Below the pieces are notes generated by a model. It was not told where the DNA came from. It was given only the letters and a program-made list of their open reading frames with translations, and did no database searches. A stretch of DNA of 64,000 nucleotides. It comes from Ensifer sp. LC11 (lineage in GTDB: Bacteria > Pseudomonadota > Alphaproteobacteria > Rhizobiales > Rhizobiaceae). Position numbers and translations under genes: made by a program. Shown here piece by piece: positions 19,983 through 29,053 of this stretch. The stretch is from contig NZ_MBSO01000073.1 in the NCBI RefSeq assembly GCF_001695835.1, positions 124,001 through 188,000 on the forward strand. Direction: 5' to 3'. How positions within the stretch are numbered: position 1 is the first letter of the stretch; each line of letters begins with the position of its first letter.

Positions 19983-21947
19983 ATGCCGACGATCGGAAAT
20001 CCACCTCTCGGTGCCACCATCACCTCCGAAGGCACGCGCTTTGCGGTCTGGTCGCGCAACGCCGCACGCGTCGATCTCTGCCTCTTCGACAAATCAGGTG
20101 CCAGGCAAGTGCGGCAGCTGCCGATGGTGCGCAATGGCGACGTGCATAGCCTGACGCTCGCCGATGCCCCGAAAGGAACGCGCTACGGATTTCGTGCCGA
20201 TGGCGTCTATTCACCCGACCATGGGCTCTGGTTCGACCCGTCCAAGCTGCTGGTCGACCCCTATGCCATCGAACTTGACCGGCCGTTCCGCCATGATCCG
20301 CGCCTGACGATCTTCGACGAAGACACCGCCGATCTCGTGCCAAAGGCAATCGTGACGGAAGTGAAGACAGTCAAGCCGAAGGCGCCACTGTTTCGCGCCG
20401 GTGGCCTCATCTACGAGATCGCCGTCAAGCCTTTCACCATCCAGCATCCGGATGTGCCTGAGGCCAAGCGCGGCACGGTGGCAGCACTGGCCGAGCCCGT
20501 GATCATCGAGCATCTCAAGCGCTTGGGTGTCTCGGCGATCGAACTGATGCCGATCGTCGCCTGGATCGACGAGCGCCATCTGCCGCCGCTCGGGCTCAAG
20601 AACGGCTGGGGCTACAATCCGATCGCGCCCATGGCGCTCGATCCGCGCCTGGTGCCCGGTGGCATCAAGGAACTACGCAAGACCGTCGAAACACTGCGCA
20701 AGGCCGGCATCGGCGTCATCCTCGATCTCGTCTTCAATCACTCCGGCGAAAGCGACCGCTTCGGCACGACGCTGTCGATGCGCGGACTCGACAATCTGAC
20801 CTATTATCGTCACGTGACCGACCGGCCGGGCGAACTGATCAACGATACCGGCTGCGGCAATACGATCGCCTGCGATCATCCGGTGGTCGAGGCGCTGATC
20901 CTCGACAGCCTCCACCATTTCGTGCATGCCGCCGGGGTCGATGGCTTCCGCTTCGACCTTGCCTCGATCCTCGGCCGCGACATGGGCGGCTTCCATCGCG
21001 ATGCCCGGCTCTTCCAGGCGATATCAGCCGATCCGCTGCTTGCCGACCGCGTGCTCGTCGCCGAGCCCTGGGATATCGGTCCTGGCGGCTACCAGCTCGG
21101 CAACTTCCCCTCCCCCTTCCTCGAATGGAACGACCGTGCCCGCGACGACATCCGCATCTACTGGCGGGGCGACCGTCATGCGATCGGCGCGCTGGCGACG
21201 GCCGTTGCCGGCTCGTCGAACAGTTTTTCCCGCTGGGGCGAGAGCGGGACGCGGACCGTCAACTTCATCGCCGCCCATGACGGCTTCACGCTTGCCGACC
21301 TCGTTTCCTATGCCGGCAAGCACAACGAGGCCAACGGCGAGGAGAACCGCGACGGCCACAACGAAAACCACTCCTGGAACAATGGTGCGGAAGGTCCGAC
21401 GACCGATCCGGAAATCCTCACCGCTCGCCGCCACGACGCGATGGCGCTGCTTGGCACGCTGTTTGCCACCCGCGGAACGATCATGCTGACGGCCGGCGAC
21501 GAAGGCGGACGCTGCCAGCAGGGCAACAACAACGCCTATTGTCAGGACAACGCCATCACCTGGCTCGACTGGAAAGCAATGGACGAAGAGATCGTTGCCC
21601 ACACTGCTGCCCTGTCAGCAATGCGCAGTCGCTTCAGTGTTTTTGATGAGAGCACGTTCCTGAGCGGAAACGGCGATGTCGATTGGCGGCGGCTGGACGG
21701 ACATCCCATGACGACAGGCGATTGGGAGCATCCGGCAACGGACAATCTGATGATGGTGCTCGCCACCCGTGACCGCGTGCAGAAGCGGGCGACGCGCCTT
21801 GCCGTCGTCATCAACCGCAGCCACGCACCCCACCCCGTCAGACTTCCTGACAGCATCGACGGAAAGTGGCAGGACGTGCTGGCAGGACCTGCCATTCCGG
21901 ACCATGTCGCGCCGCGGTCCGTCACCTTCGTTGTCGAATTTTTCTAA
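19983..21947 (+). CDS. glgX: Glycogen debranching enzyme GlgX
   Basis: A 654-residue GH13 isoamylase-type enzyme that hydrolyses alpha-1,6 branches of phosphorylase-limit glycogen. An N-terminal CBM48 region (about residues 5-100) precedes the barrel; the nucleophile is Asp325 ('DGFRFDLAS') and the acid Glu361 ('AEPWD'); 'NFIAAHDGFTLADLVSY' and 'NSFSRWGESGTRTVN' are further family marks. I chose the ATG at 19983, with GAAGAGGG upstream, over a TTG at 19920 that falls at the end of the upstream terminator's T tract. It acts with GlgP in glycogen breakdown. Confidence 0.93.
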   Translation: MPTIGNPPLGATITSEGTRFAVWSRNAARVDLCLFDKSGARQVRQLPMVRNGDVHSLTLADAPKGTRYGFRADGVYSPDHGLWFDPSKLLVDPYAIELDRPFRHDPRLTIFDEDTADLVPKAIVTEVKTVKPKAPLFRAGGLIYEIAVKPFTIQHPDVPEAKRGTVAALAEPVIIEHLKRLGVSAIELMPIVAWIDERHLPPLGLKNGWGYNPIAPMALDPRLVPGGIKELRKTVETLRKAGIGVILDLVFNHSGESDRFGTTLSMRGLDNLTYYRHVTDRPGELINDTGCGNTIACDHPVVEALILDSLHHFVHAAGVDGFRFDLASILGRDMGGFHRDARLFQAISADPLLADRVLVAEPWDIGPGGYQLGNFPSPFLEWNDRARDDIRIYWRGDRHAIGALATAVAGSSNSFSRWGESGTRTVNFIAAHDGFTLADLVSYAGKHNEANGEENRDGHNENHSWNNGAEGPTTDPEILTARRHDAMALLGTLFATRGTIMLTAGDEGGRCQQGNNNAYCQDNAITWLDWKAMDEEIVAHTAALSAMRSRFSVFDESTFLSGNGDVDWRRLDGHPMTTGDWEHPATDNLMMVLATRDRVQKRATRLAVVINRSHAPHPVRLPDSIDGKWQDVLAGPAIPDHVAPRSVTFVVEFF

Positions 21948-22021
21948 AGCTTTTCCACCACTTGCAGGTTGCACCGGGCCGGCCTATAGATCGTTCGGGG
22001 GGCTTGTTTTAGGGCGTTCAC

Positions 22022-22510
22022 ATGCTGCAGGACATTTCACTTTCTGAGATCAAGGTACTGGTCGGCAAGGAAGTCGGCGTTTCCGACTGGATCACGGTCA
22101 CACAGGAAACGATCGACAAGTTCGCCGAAGCGACCAGCGACTACCAGTACATCCACGTCGATCCGGTGCGCGCCGCCGCGGAAACGCCCTTTGGCGGCAC
22201 GATTGCGCATGGCTTCCTGTCGCTCTCGCTGCTTTCGGCCATGAACTACAATTGCCTGCCGAAGATCCGCGAACAGACCATGGGCATCAACTACGGCTTC
22301 GAGAAGGTACGCTTCATCGCGCCGGTGAAAAGCGGCGCCAAGGTGCGCGGCCATTTCGTGATGGCCGATGCGCGCTTCCGCGGAGCCAGCATGCTGATGA
22401 TCACTTACGACGTCAGCGTCGAGATCGAAGGCGAACGCAAGCCGGCGCTGACGGCCACGTGGCAGACGATCATCCAGTTCGACCCCAAGGACCGGCCGGC
22501 AGATGCGTGA
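22022..22510 (+). CDS. MaoC family (R)-specific enoyl-CoA hydratase-like protein
   Basis: A 162-residue hotdog-fold protein of the MaoC/NodN type. The hydratase motif is present, with Asp40 and His45 in 'SDYQYIHVDP', followed by 'GGTIAHGFLSLSL'. Such enzymes hydrate trans-2-enoyl-CoA to (R)-3-hydroxyacyl-CoA; rhizobial NodN is a relative. The 75-bp gap upstream and the unrelated neighbours give no pathway. The substrate is not determinable from sequence. Confidence 0.88.
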   Translation: MLQDISLSEIKVLVGKEVGVSDWITVTQETIDKFAEATSDYQYIHVDPVRAAAETPFGGTIAHGFLSLSLLSAMNYNCLPKIREQTMGINYGFEKVRFIAPVKSGAKVRGHFVMADARFRGASMLMITYDVSVEIEGERKPALTATWQTIIQFDPKDRPADA

Positions 22511-22534
22511 GCCTCGCGCCGCCGGGTGAACCCC

Positions 22535-23071
22535 ATGACCACTACCGTGACCATCGAGCCAGCCGACGACCGTTTTGCCGCTGATTTTGCCGGTTGCGAC
22601 TTTTCCTTCGACGTGACGTGCGAAGCGCTGCCGCCCTTCATCGGCCCCGGTCTTGGTGCCGTCGGGGCGGTCGAAGCCTACACCAAGACCTACGAAGCCG
22701 ATCCGCAAGAGCTGACGGACGCTGCCGCGGAGCCGGACGCTGCCCTGTTTGCCGCACGCGTTGACGGCAGGTTTGCCGGCTACATCGCGCTGTCGAAGGC
22801 GTGGAACGGGCTTGCCGAGGTCGACGATATCGCGGTCGACAGAGACGCTCGCCGCGCGGGCGTGGCCAAAGCACTCATGGACCGGGCGGTATCATGGGCG
22901 AAGGAGCACGACCTGCCGGGGATGCGACTTGAAACGCAGTCGAACAATGTCGCGGCCTGCCGGTTCTACGAGCGCTACGGTTTCGAGCTCGCCGGTTACG
23001 ATCGCCATCTCTATGCCGCCCTGACGCCTGGCACCCGCGAGATCGCGCTCTACTGGTACTTGCACTTCTGA
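22535..23071 (+). CDS. GNAT acetyltransferase resembling streptothricin acetyltransferase (SatA type)
   Basis: A 178-residue GNAT protein. The acetyl-CoA loop is around Arg106-Arg107-Ala-Gly-Val-Ala. The 'RLETQSNNVAACRFYERYGF' stretch and the C-terminal 'ALYWYLHF' closely recall Bacillus SatA (LETQxNNxxACxFY...GF and ...WYLRF), which acetylates streptothricin on its beta-lysine chain. This is from remembered family sequence, so resistance is an inference. The ATG at 22535 is preferred to a GTG at 22526. It lies 24 bp after the MaoC gene and may share its transcript; it ends convergently with soxG. Confidence 0.8.
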   Translation: MTTTVTIEPADDRFAADFAGCDFSFDVTCEALPPFIGPGLGAVGAVEAYTKTYEADPQELTDAAAEPDAALFAARVDGRFAGYIALSKAWNGLAEVDDIAVDRDARRAGVAKALMDRAVSWAKEHDLPGMRLETQSNNVAACRFYERYGFELAGYDRHLYAALTPGTREIALYWYLHF

Positions 23072-23077
23072 AGGACG

Positions 23078-23108
23078 TTGGGGAGACGCCTGCCTGGCAT
23101 CTCCCCAA
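23078..23108. terminator. Hairpin between the acetyltransferase gene and soxG
   Basis: TTGGGGAGA at 23078-23086 pairs perfectly with TCTCCCCAA at 23100-23108; the loop contains a further GCC/GGC pairing. It lies between two converging genes and could end both transcripts, though no strong T tract follows on either side. Confidence 0.55.
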
Positions 23109-23113
23109 TCTCA

Positions 23114-23665
23114 TCAATGGCCGGCGTCGGCCGCCCCTTCGGACAGCAGCCCGAAGACGAAGGGCGAGAACGACCGCCAGCATTCGACGCGGAACTGATC
23201 CTCAGCCATGCGCAACAGAACGATCTCCGCCTTGCCGAGGATCGTGCGCGAGCAGGCGCCAACCGGAAAGATCGGCAGCGACAGATCCTGCGGGCAGCCG
23301 CTGTTAACAGCCACGTCCGCGCCCGGACCGCTGACGATGACGGCAACGTTGCGATGCGAGATGTCGACCGCCGAATGCAGCGTGCCGCTCGAGGCAGCCG
23401 CCGCCATCAGGTCGGCCTCGCTCTCGTCGATCACCAGCCACTCGTCGGGACCGATCCACAGCGCATGGCGCTGGCCTGACGAGGCCGAGGTCTTCGGCCG
23501 CGTTGGCAGCGTGACGCCGAGCGCTGCCGAGAGCGCCGGCAGAGCATCGGCGCCCGCGCGCAACGACATGCGCGTTGCCGCCGGTGCCGGTGTCAGGATC
23601 GCCTCGGCCGAGCCGCCGCGCGAGGTGAGCGCCGCCCTGCGGCTTGCAGTAACCTGGTCAGCCAT
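23114..23665 (-). CDS. soxG: Sarcosine oxidase subunit gamma
   Basis: The gamma subunit (183 residues) of heterotetrameric sarcosine oxidase, which demethylates sarcosine to glycine with transfer of the methyl group to tetrahydrofolate. 'HALWIGPDEWLVID', 'DISHRNVAVIVSGP', 'CPQDLSLPIFPVGACSRTILGKAEIVLLR' and 'RVECWRSFSPFVFGLL' are typical. The start at 23665 ('MADQV') overlaps the end of soxA by 8 bp; an upstream start in the same frame is less likely. It is the last gene of soxBDAG. Confidence 0.92.
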   Translation of the reverse strand: MADQVTASRRAALTSRGGSAEAILTPAPAATRMSLRAGADALPALSAALGVTLPTRPKTSASSGQRHALWIGPDEWLVIDESEADLMAAAASSGTLHSAVDISHRNVAVIVSGPGADVAVNSGCPQDLSLPIFPVGACSRTILGKAEIVLLRMAEDQFRVECWRSFSPFVFGLLSEGAADAGH

Positions 23666-26651
23666 GGAGGCGGCCCCCTTCCTTGTCAAAGAACACCATG
23701 TCGCTCACTTCGACGGCGATGGTGCGATCGGTCATCGGCACGTAGAGCGTCTGTCCCAGGCGCTCGCGGCCACCGGCAACCGTGGCCAGCGCGATCGAGC
23801 GACCGCAGTTTTCCGACCAGTAGGACGACGTCACGTGTCCAAGCATGGTCATTGGCTTCGGCTGGTTCGGATCGGCGACGATCTGCGCGCCTTCCTCCAG
23901 CACCACCTTGGGATCCTTGGTCAAAAGACCGACGAGCTGCTTGCGGCCGTCCTTGACGAGATCCGGGCGCTTGAGGCCGCGGATGCCGACGAAGTCGGGC
24001 TTCTTCTTGGAGACCGCCCAGGAAAGGCCGGCGTCATCAGGCGTCAGCGTCCCATCGGTATCCTGACCGACGATGATGTAGCCCTTCTCGGCGCGCAACA
24101 CGTGCATGGTTTCCGTGCCATAGGCGCAGGCGCCCATCGGCTCGGCCCGTGCCCAGATTGCTTCCCAGACCGCCTGGCCATAATCGGCAGGCACGTTGAC
24201 TTCGAAGCCGAGTTCGCCGGTGAACGACATACGGAAGAGCCTTGTCGGCACGCCGCAGATCTTGCCCTCGGCAACGCTCATATGCGGGAAGGCCTCGTTG
24301 GAAAGGTCGATGCCTTCGACCAGCGGCGCGATGATCTCGCGCGCCTTCGGCCCCTGAACGGCGATGACGGCCCATTGTTCCGTCGTCGAGGTCAGCCACA
24401 CCTTCAGGTGCGGGAACTCGGTCTGCAGATAGTCTTCCATGTGGTTCATGACGCGCGGCGCACCGCCGGTCGTCGTCGTCACGTGGAAGCGGTCCTCTGC
24501 CAGGCGACCAACCACGCCATCGTCATAGACGAAGCCGTCGTCGCGCAGCATGATGCCGTAGCGGCAGCGGCCAGGCTTCAGGTTGTCCCAGGCGTTGGTG
24601 TACATGAGATTGAGGAACTGGGCCGCATCCGGGCCGACGACCTCGATCTTGCCGAGCGTCGAAGCATCAAAGACGCCCGCGACGTCACGCACCGTCTTGC
24701 ACTCGCGCCCAACCGCCTCGTGCATGCCTTCGCCCGCCTTCGGGTAGAACCAGGCGCGCTTCCAGTTGCCGACATCCTCGAACTCGGCGCCATGCGCCTC
24801 CTCCCAGGCATGGATAGGCGTCTTGCGCGCCGGATCGAAGAGCGCCCCACGCGAGTGGTTGACGATCGTGCCGAACGTCACCGGCGTATAGGGCTGGCGG
24901 AAGGTGGTAAGGCCCACCTGCGGGATGTCCTTGCCGAGCGCTTCCGCAGCGATGGCGAGGCCATGCATGTTGGAAAGCTTGCCCTGGTCGGACGCCATGC
25001 CGTTGGTGGTGAAGCGCTTGATATGCTCGATCGAGTGCATACCTTCGCGCACCGCCAGACGAATGTCCTTGGCGCAGACGTCGTGCTGGAAGTCGATGAA
25101 CGCCTTGACGGTCGTGTCCGGTCCAGCGCCTTCCGCAGCACCGATCATGCCGCCGGTCCAGCCGAAGCGGTTTTCGCCCGAAAGCGCCACCTGCGCTCCG
25201 CCTTCGGCACCGGCAGCGCGTGCCGTCAATTCGCCGGCGGCAAGCGCCTCGTCGATCGTTGCCTGCAGGTCGTCGGTGCCGTTGCAGGCGCCGATCGACA
25301 GGCAATCCTGCAGATAGGTGCCAGGCAGGAAGCGCTGGGTCGCCGCATCGAACTTCACCTTGCCGCGCGACTGCGAGAACAGGTGTACCGACGGCGTCCA
25401 GCCAGCCGAGACCAGCAGTGCGTCGACGGCGATCTTGCGCGCCGAACCGCCGCCGTTTCGGGCAACACTGATCGAATTGACCCGCAGCTTGCCGCCGGCC
25501 TTGATCACCGAGTGCCCGGTCAGCACCTCGATGCCGAGCTTGCGCGCTTCGGCAAGAACGGCCTCGCCCGGATTTTCGCGGCAGTCGACGATCGCAGCCA
25601 CCGACACGCCGGCGCGCTTCAGGTCGAAGGCGGCCTCATAGGCCGAGTCATGGGCGGTGTAGACGCCGACCTTCGAGCCGACCGAGACGCCGAAGTGGTT
25701 GAGATAGGTGCGGCCAGCCGAGGCGAGCATGATGCCCGGACGGTCGTTGTTGGCGAACACCATATGCCGCTCGATCTGGCCGTTGGCGAGGATCACCTTC
25801 TTGGCCCGCACCTGCCACAGCCGCTCGCGCGGCAGTGACTTGTCGAGCGCCGCGAGGTGATCGGTCACCCGTTCGACCAGGCCGACGAAATTGTGGTTGT
25901 AGTAACCGAAGCCGGTGGTGCGCGTCAGCAGCGTGACATTGTCCATGGCGGAGAGCGCCTTGGCGGTTTCCTGCGCCCAGTCCCAGCCGTCTTTGCCATC
26001 GATCGTCGTGCCGCTCTCATAGCGCAGCGCACCACCGACTTCCGGCTGCTCATCGCAGATGATCACCTTGGCGCCGGCCTTGGCCGCGGCAAGGGCCGCC
26101 GAGAGGCCAGCGACGCCGGCACCAATGACGAGGACGTCGCAATGGGCGTAGCGGCTGGCATAGTGGTCCGGATCGGCTTCCGTCGGGGCGACGCCGAGGC
26201 CGGCCGCACGACGGATGAACGGTTCATAGATCGCATGCCAGGCGGCCTTCGGCCACATGAAGGTTTTGTAGTAGAAGCCGGCGGCGAAGAACGGCGACAG
26301 GAGATCGTTGAAACCACCGACGTCGAAGGCGAGCGACGGCCAGCGGTTCTGCGATTCCACCTTCATGCCATCGAAGACTTCCTGCACCGTGGCGCGCACG
26401 TTCGGTTGGCGGCGGGCGGCATCGCGCGACACGTCCATAAGCGCGTTTGGCTCCTCCGCGCCGGCCGAGAGAATGCCGCGCGGGCGGTGATACTTGAATG
26501 AGCGACCGACGAGGTGAATGCCGTTGGCAAGCAGCGCCGAGGCGACGGTGTCGCCTTCAAGCGCCGTCAACGTGCGGCCGTCGAAGGTGAAGCGCGCGGT
26601 GCGGGCCGGTGTCAGGCGGCCGACACCTGGAATGCGATTGGCGCCCATCAT
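23658..26651 (-). CDS. soxA: Sarcosine oxidase subunit alpha
   Basis: A 997-residue subunit. The N-terminal 100 residues form a 2Fe-2S-ferredoxin-like fold that lacks the cluster in this family ('RSFKYHRPRGILSAGAEEPNAL'). An NAD-binding Rossmann motif follows at about 150 ('VLVIGAGVAGLSAALAAAKAG'), and the C-terminal 400 residues are an aminomethyltransferase (GcvT-like) folate-binding domain. NAD binds here; folate receives the methyl group. It overlaps soxD upstream by 4 bp and soxG downstream by 8 bp, so the operon is tightly coupled. Confidence 0.95.
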   Translation of the reverse strand: MMGANRIPGVGRLTPARTARFTFDGRTLTALEGDTVASALLANGIHLVGRSFKYHRPRGILSAGAEEPNALMDVSRDAARRQPNVRATVQEVFDGMKVESQNRWPSLAFDVGGFNDLLSPFFAAGFYYKTFMWPKAAWHAIYEPFIRRAAGLGVAPTEADPDHYASRYAHCDVLVIGAGVAGLSAALAAAKAGAKVIICDEQPEVGGALRYESGTTIDGKDGWDWAQETAKALSAMDNVTLLTRTTGFGYYNHNFVGLVERVTDHLAALDKSLPRERLWQVRAKKVILANGQIERHMVFANNDRPGIMLASAGRTYLNHFGVSVGSKVGVYTAHDSAYEAAFDLKRAGVSVAAIVDCRENPGEAVLAEARKLGIEVLTGHSVIKAGGKLRVNSISVARNGGGSARKIAVDALLVSAGWTPSVHLFSQSRGKVKFDAATQRFLPGTYLQDCLSIGACNGTDDLQATIDEALAAGELTARAAGAEGGAQVALSGENRFGWTGGMIGAAEGAGPDTTVKAFIDFQHDVCAKDIRLAVREGMHSIEHIKRFTTNGMASDQGKLSNMHGLAIAAEALGKDIPQVGLTTFRQPYTPVTFGTIVNHSRGALFDPARKTPIHAWEEAHGAEFEDVGNWKRAWFYPKAGEGMHEAVGRECKTVRDVAGVFDASTLGKIEVVGPDAAQFLNLMYTNAWDNLKPGRCRYGIMLRDDGFVYDDGVVGRLAEDRFHVTTTTGGAPRVMNHMEDYLQTEFPHLKVWLTSTTEQWAVIAVQGPKAREIIAPLVEGIDLSNEAFPHMSVAEGKICGVPTRLFRMSFTGELGFEVNVPADYGQAVWEAIWARAEPMGACAYGTETMHVLRAEKGYIIVGQDTDGTLTPDDAGLSWAVSKKKPDFVGIRGLKRPDLVKDGRKQLVGLLTKDPKVVLEEGAQIVADPNQPKPMTMLGHVTSSYWSENCGRSIALATVAGGRERLGQTLYVPMTDRTIAVEVSDMVFFDKEGGRLHG

Positions 26652-26968
26652 TTCGCGGCTCCCTTGTCCTGCTCGCTCTGAAGAATGGCGGCGATATCAG
26701 GCTTGGGCTCGCCGGCCTTGTAGGTGGTGTAGAAGCGGTCGCTGACCGTGTCGCGGGCGGCGTTGAAGAAACGGCCGCAGCCATGGATATGGCGCCAACG
26801 CTCGAAGATCAGACCTTTCGGGTTCTGACGGAGGAAGAAGTATTCCTCGAACTCTTCGTCGGTGATGTCGGCAATGTTCTCCGGACGGGCGATATGGGCG
26901 TCGCCGGCGCCGCGGAATTCGAGCTCGGAGCGCTCTTCCTCGCAATAGGGGCAATAGATCAGAAGCAT
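26648..26968 (-). CDS. soxD: Sarcosine oxidase subunit delta
   Basis: A 106-residue subunit that binds one zinc ion. The start at 26968 is chosen because GAGG lies 8 bases upstream and because it places the zinc cysteines at Cys6 and Cys9 ('LIYCPYCEEER'), the positions described for the family; the other ligands are His60 (or His62) and Cys64 in 'RHIHGCGRFF'. A start 21 bases upstream is also open. The soxB stop codon lies 10 bp before this ATG. Confidence 0.92.
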   Translation of the reverse strand: MLLIYCPYCEEERSELEFRGAGDAHIARPENIADITDEEFEEYFFLRQNPKGLIFERWRHIHGCGRFFNAARDTVSDRFYTTYKAGEPKPDIAAILQSEQDKGAAK

Positions 26969-26978
26969 CTCGAAATCC

Positions 26979-28232
26979 TCAGTGCGCAACGGCGGCGGCA
27001 GCCGCCTCGTCGATGAGCCGGCCGGTACGGAAGCGCTCCAGCGTCAGCCCTGCGGCCAGACGATGCGGCTCGCCCTTGGCGATCAGATGGGCGAACAGGT
27101 TGGCCGAACCCGGCGTCGCCTTGAAGCCGCCCGTACCCCAGCCGGCATTCAGGAACAGGCCGGGCACCGGCGTGACGCCCTGGATCGGCGAGCGGTCCTG
27201 GGTGACATCGACGATGCCGCCCCACTGGCGCATCATCTTGACGCGGCGGAACATCGGGAAGAGCTCGCAGATCGCATCAAGCGTATGGGTGATGATCTGC
27301 AGGCCGCCGGTCTGCGAATAGGAATTGTACTGGTCGGTGCCGGCCCCGATGACGAACTCGCCCTTGTCGGACTGAGAGATATAGGCATGCACGGAGTTCG
27401 ACATGACGACGCAGGGGAAGATCGGCTTCAACGGCTCGGAAACCAGCGCCTGCAGCGGCTGGCTCTGCAGCGGCACGCGCACGTCGGCCATCTGCATCAG
27501 CACCGAGGTGTGGCCGGCGGCGGAGATGCCGACCTTCTTGGCGCCGATATGACCGCGGTTGGTGTCGACGCCGACGACCCGGCCGGTCTCGTCGCGGCGA
27601 ATACCGGTGACTTCGCAGTTCTGGATGATATGTACGCCGCGGTCGGAAGCGGCGCGTGCGTAACCCCAGGCAACCGCGTCGTGGCGCGCCGTACCGCCAC
27701 GGCGTTGAAGGGCTGCGCCATTGATCGGGTAGCGCGCTGTCTTGGCGATATCGAGCGGCGGACAATAGGCCTTGGCCTGTTCCGGGGTCAGCCATTCATT
27801 GTCGATGCCGTAGAGACGGTTGGCATTGATATGGCGCTTGAACGACTGCTGGTCATGGATGTTGTGCGACAGCATCATGACGCCGCGCGGCGAGTACATG
27901 ACGTTGTAGTTCAGATCCTGCGACAGGTTTTCCCAGAGCTTCAGCGAATGCTCGTAGATGTCCATGCTCTCTTCATAGAGATAGTTGGACCGGATGATCG
28001 TTGTGTTGCGGCCGGTATTACCGCCGCCGATCCAGCCCTTTTCGAGCACGGCGACGTTGGTCATGCCATGCTCCTTGGCGAGGTAATAGGCTGCACCCAG
28101 GCCGTGGCCGCCGCCACCGATGATGATCACGTCGTATTCCTTGCGCGGCTCCGGCGACGCCCAGTGCGGGCCCCATCCCTTGTGGCCGCGCAGCGCCTCG
28201 CGCGCCACGGCGAAAACTGAGTATTTGCGCAT
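26979..28232 (-). CDS. soxB: Sarcosine oxidase subunit beta
   Basis: A 417-residue flavin subunit of the DadA-type fold. 'DVIIIGGGGHGLGAAYYLAKEHG' (residues 34-56) binds FAD. The conserved 'RRGGTARHDAVAWGY' holds His184, the probable site of covalent FMN attachment. 'NAGWGTGGFKATPGSAN' near the C-terminus is also typical. First gene of the soxBDAG operon; no glyA or folate gene accompanies it here. In rhizobia this enzyme completes glycine-betaine and choline breakdown, a role I infer from the family. Confidence 0.95.
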   Translation of the reverse strand: MRKYSVFAVAREALRGHKGWGPHWASPEPRKEYDVIIIGGGGHGLGAAYYLAKEHGMTNVAVLEKGWIGGGNTGRNTTIIRSNYLYEESMDIYEHSLKLWENLSQDLNYNVMYSPRGVMMLSHNIHDQQSFKRHINANRLYGIDNEWLTPEQAKAYCPPLDIAKTARYPINGAALQRRGGTARHDAVAWGYARAASDRGVHIIQNCEVTGIRRDETGRVVGVDTNRGHIGAKKVGISAAGHTSVLMQMADVRVPLQSQPLQALVSEPLKPIFPCVVMSNSVHAYISQSDKGEFVIGAGTDQYNSYSQTGGLQIITHTLDAICELFPMFRRVKMMRQWGGIVDVTQDRSPIQGVTPVPGLFLNAGWGTGGFKATPGSANLFAHLIAKGEPHRLAAGLTLERFRTGRLIDEAAAAAVAH

Positions 28233-28564
28233 TGGCCTTAAACTCCATGAACCCCGGTGATCATTCTCGTTGGCGTTAGAAATCGCAAATCCGACGCCCG
28301 CGCAACGTTTCTTTTGCGACGCAATTGCGTGGACTTGCGCGCAGTTGCGACATGGCTACGGATCGGTTACCCGGCAAGGCGGAACCGCCGCAGCGCCCGC
28401 AACTGAGGATTTTTCAGCGCCTCCTCATGTCGTCGCTGGACTTTCATTGAGCGATCTGGTATCCGCTCGTCTAATCGTAAAGCTTCCAGCTTAGCGAATG
28501 TTATTCTTTTGCCTCCGGCACCTGACGGAGATGCAAACAACTCGAACCAAGGAACGGGATTCAC
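28233..28564. promoter_or_regulatory. soxB/rpsU divergent intergenic region with four phased TTGCG repeats
   Basis: This 332-bp gap holds the promoters of soxBDAG (minus strand) and rpsU (plus strand). TTGCG occurs at 28314, 28325, 28335 and 28345, that is every 10-11 bp on one face of the helix, 82-117 bp upstream of the soxB start; inverted copies (CGCAA) lie at 28284 and 28301. This spacing suggests a cooperative activator site, for example an AraC-type regulator of betaine catabolism; no regulator gene is adjacent. I see no protein gene in the gap. Confidence 0.5.
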
Positions 28565-28777
28565 GTGCAGGTACTTGTCCGCGATAACAATGTCGATCAG
28601 GCGCTCCGCGCTCTCAAGAAGAAGATGCAGCGCGAAGGCATTTTCCGCGAAATGAAGATGCGTGATTACTACGAAAAGCCGTCCCAGAAGCGCGCCCGCG
28701 AAAAGGCCGAAGCCGTTCGCCGCGTCCGCAAGCTGGCACGCAAGCGTGCACAGCGCGAAGGCCTCCTGGCCCGCTGA
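28565..28777 (+). CDS. rpsU: 30S ribosomal protein bS21
   Basis: A 70-residue basic protein that is the alphaproteobacterial form of bS21: '[23 protein letters not shown]', '[26 protein letters not shown]' and a basic tail. It binds the platform of the small ribosomal subunit near the anti-Shine-Dalgarno region. The start codon is GTG. It stands alone and is followed by a strong terminator. Rhizobia often carry two rpsU genes, so another copy may lie elsewhere. Confidence 0.96.
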   Translation: MQVLVRDNNVDQALRALKKKMQREGIFREMKMRDYYEKPSQKRAREKAEAVRRVRKLARKRAQREGLLAR

Positions 28778-28813
28778 TTTGTCGTTTTTTCGACGCTATT
28801 CGATGTAAGTCGT

Positions 28814-28847
28814 GGCGGGGGCGAAATATCGCCACCGCCTTTTTTTG
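28814..28847 (+). terminator. Rho-independent terminator after rpsU
   Basis: An 11-position G/C-rich stem with one mismatch (GGCGGGGGCGA / TCGCCACCGCC, loop AATA) is followed by seven or more T residues. It lies 36 bp after the rpsU stop. Confidence 0.88.
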
Positions 28848-29053
28848 GTATGGACATCTTTTCCGCCGACAGGCTAGCGTGCTCGACGCTGCCACCGGCG
28901 GACGACCGACCGGAGTGTTTGGCCGGTGGTCTGCTGGAGCCTGAACAGGCCCGGCTGCGGAGCCCGCGGGGAGTTTCGGGGTTCCGGGAACGGAAAGCCA
29001 ACGGCTTTCGAGACCTTGTCGATTTGAGGGATCAACCTTTGACACTTGCTGCC

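Noticed and set aside
23208-25838. 876-codon plus-strand frame opposite soxG and soxA
   Set aside because: soxA and soxG are certain from their motifs; the opposite frame shows only His/Arg/Asp-rich low-information sequence.
28270-28494. 74-codon frame between soxB and rpsU
   Set aside because: No ribosome site, no family and it covers the phased promoter repeats, so coding is unlikely.
28850-29053. Upstream extension of the TPR lipoprotein frame
   Set aside because: It would start at the end of the rpsU terminator and place the lipobox about 106 residues from the N-terminus, too far for a signal peptide.
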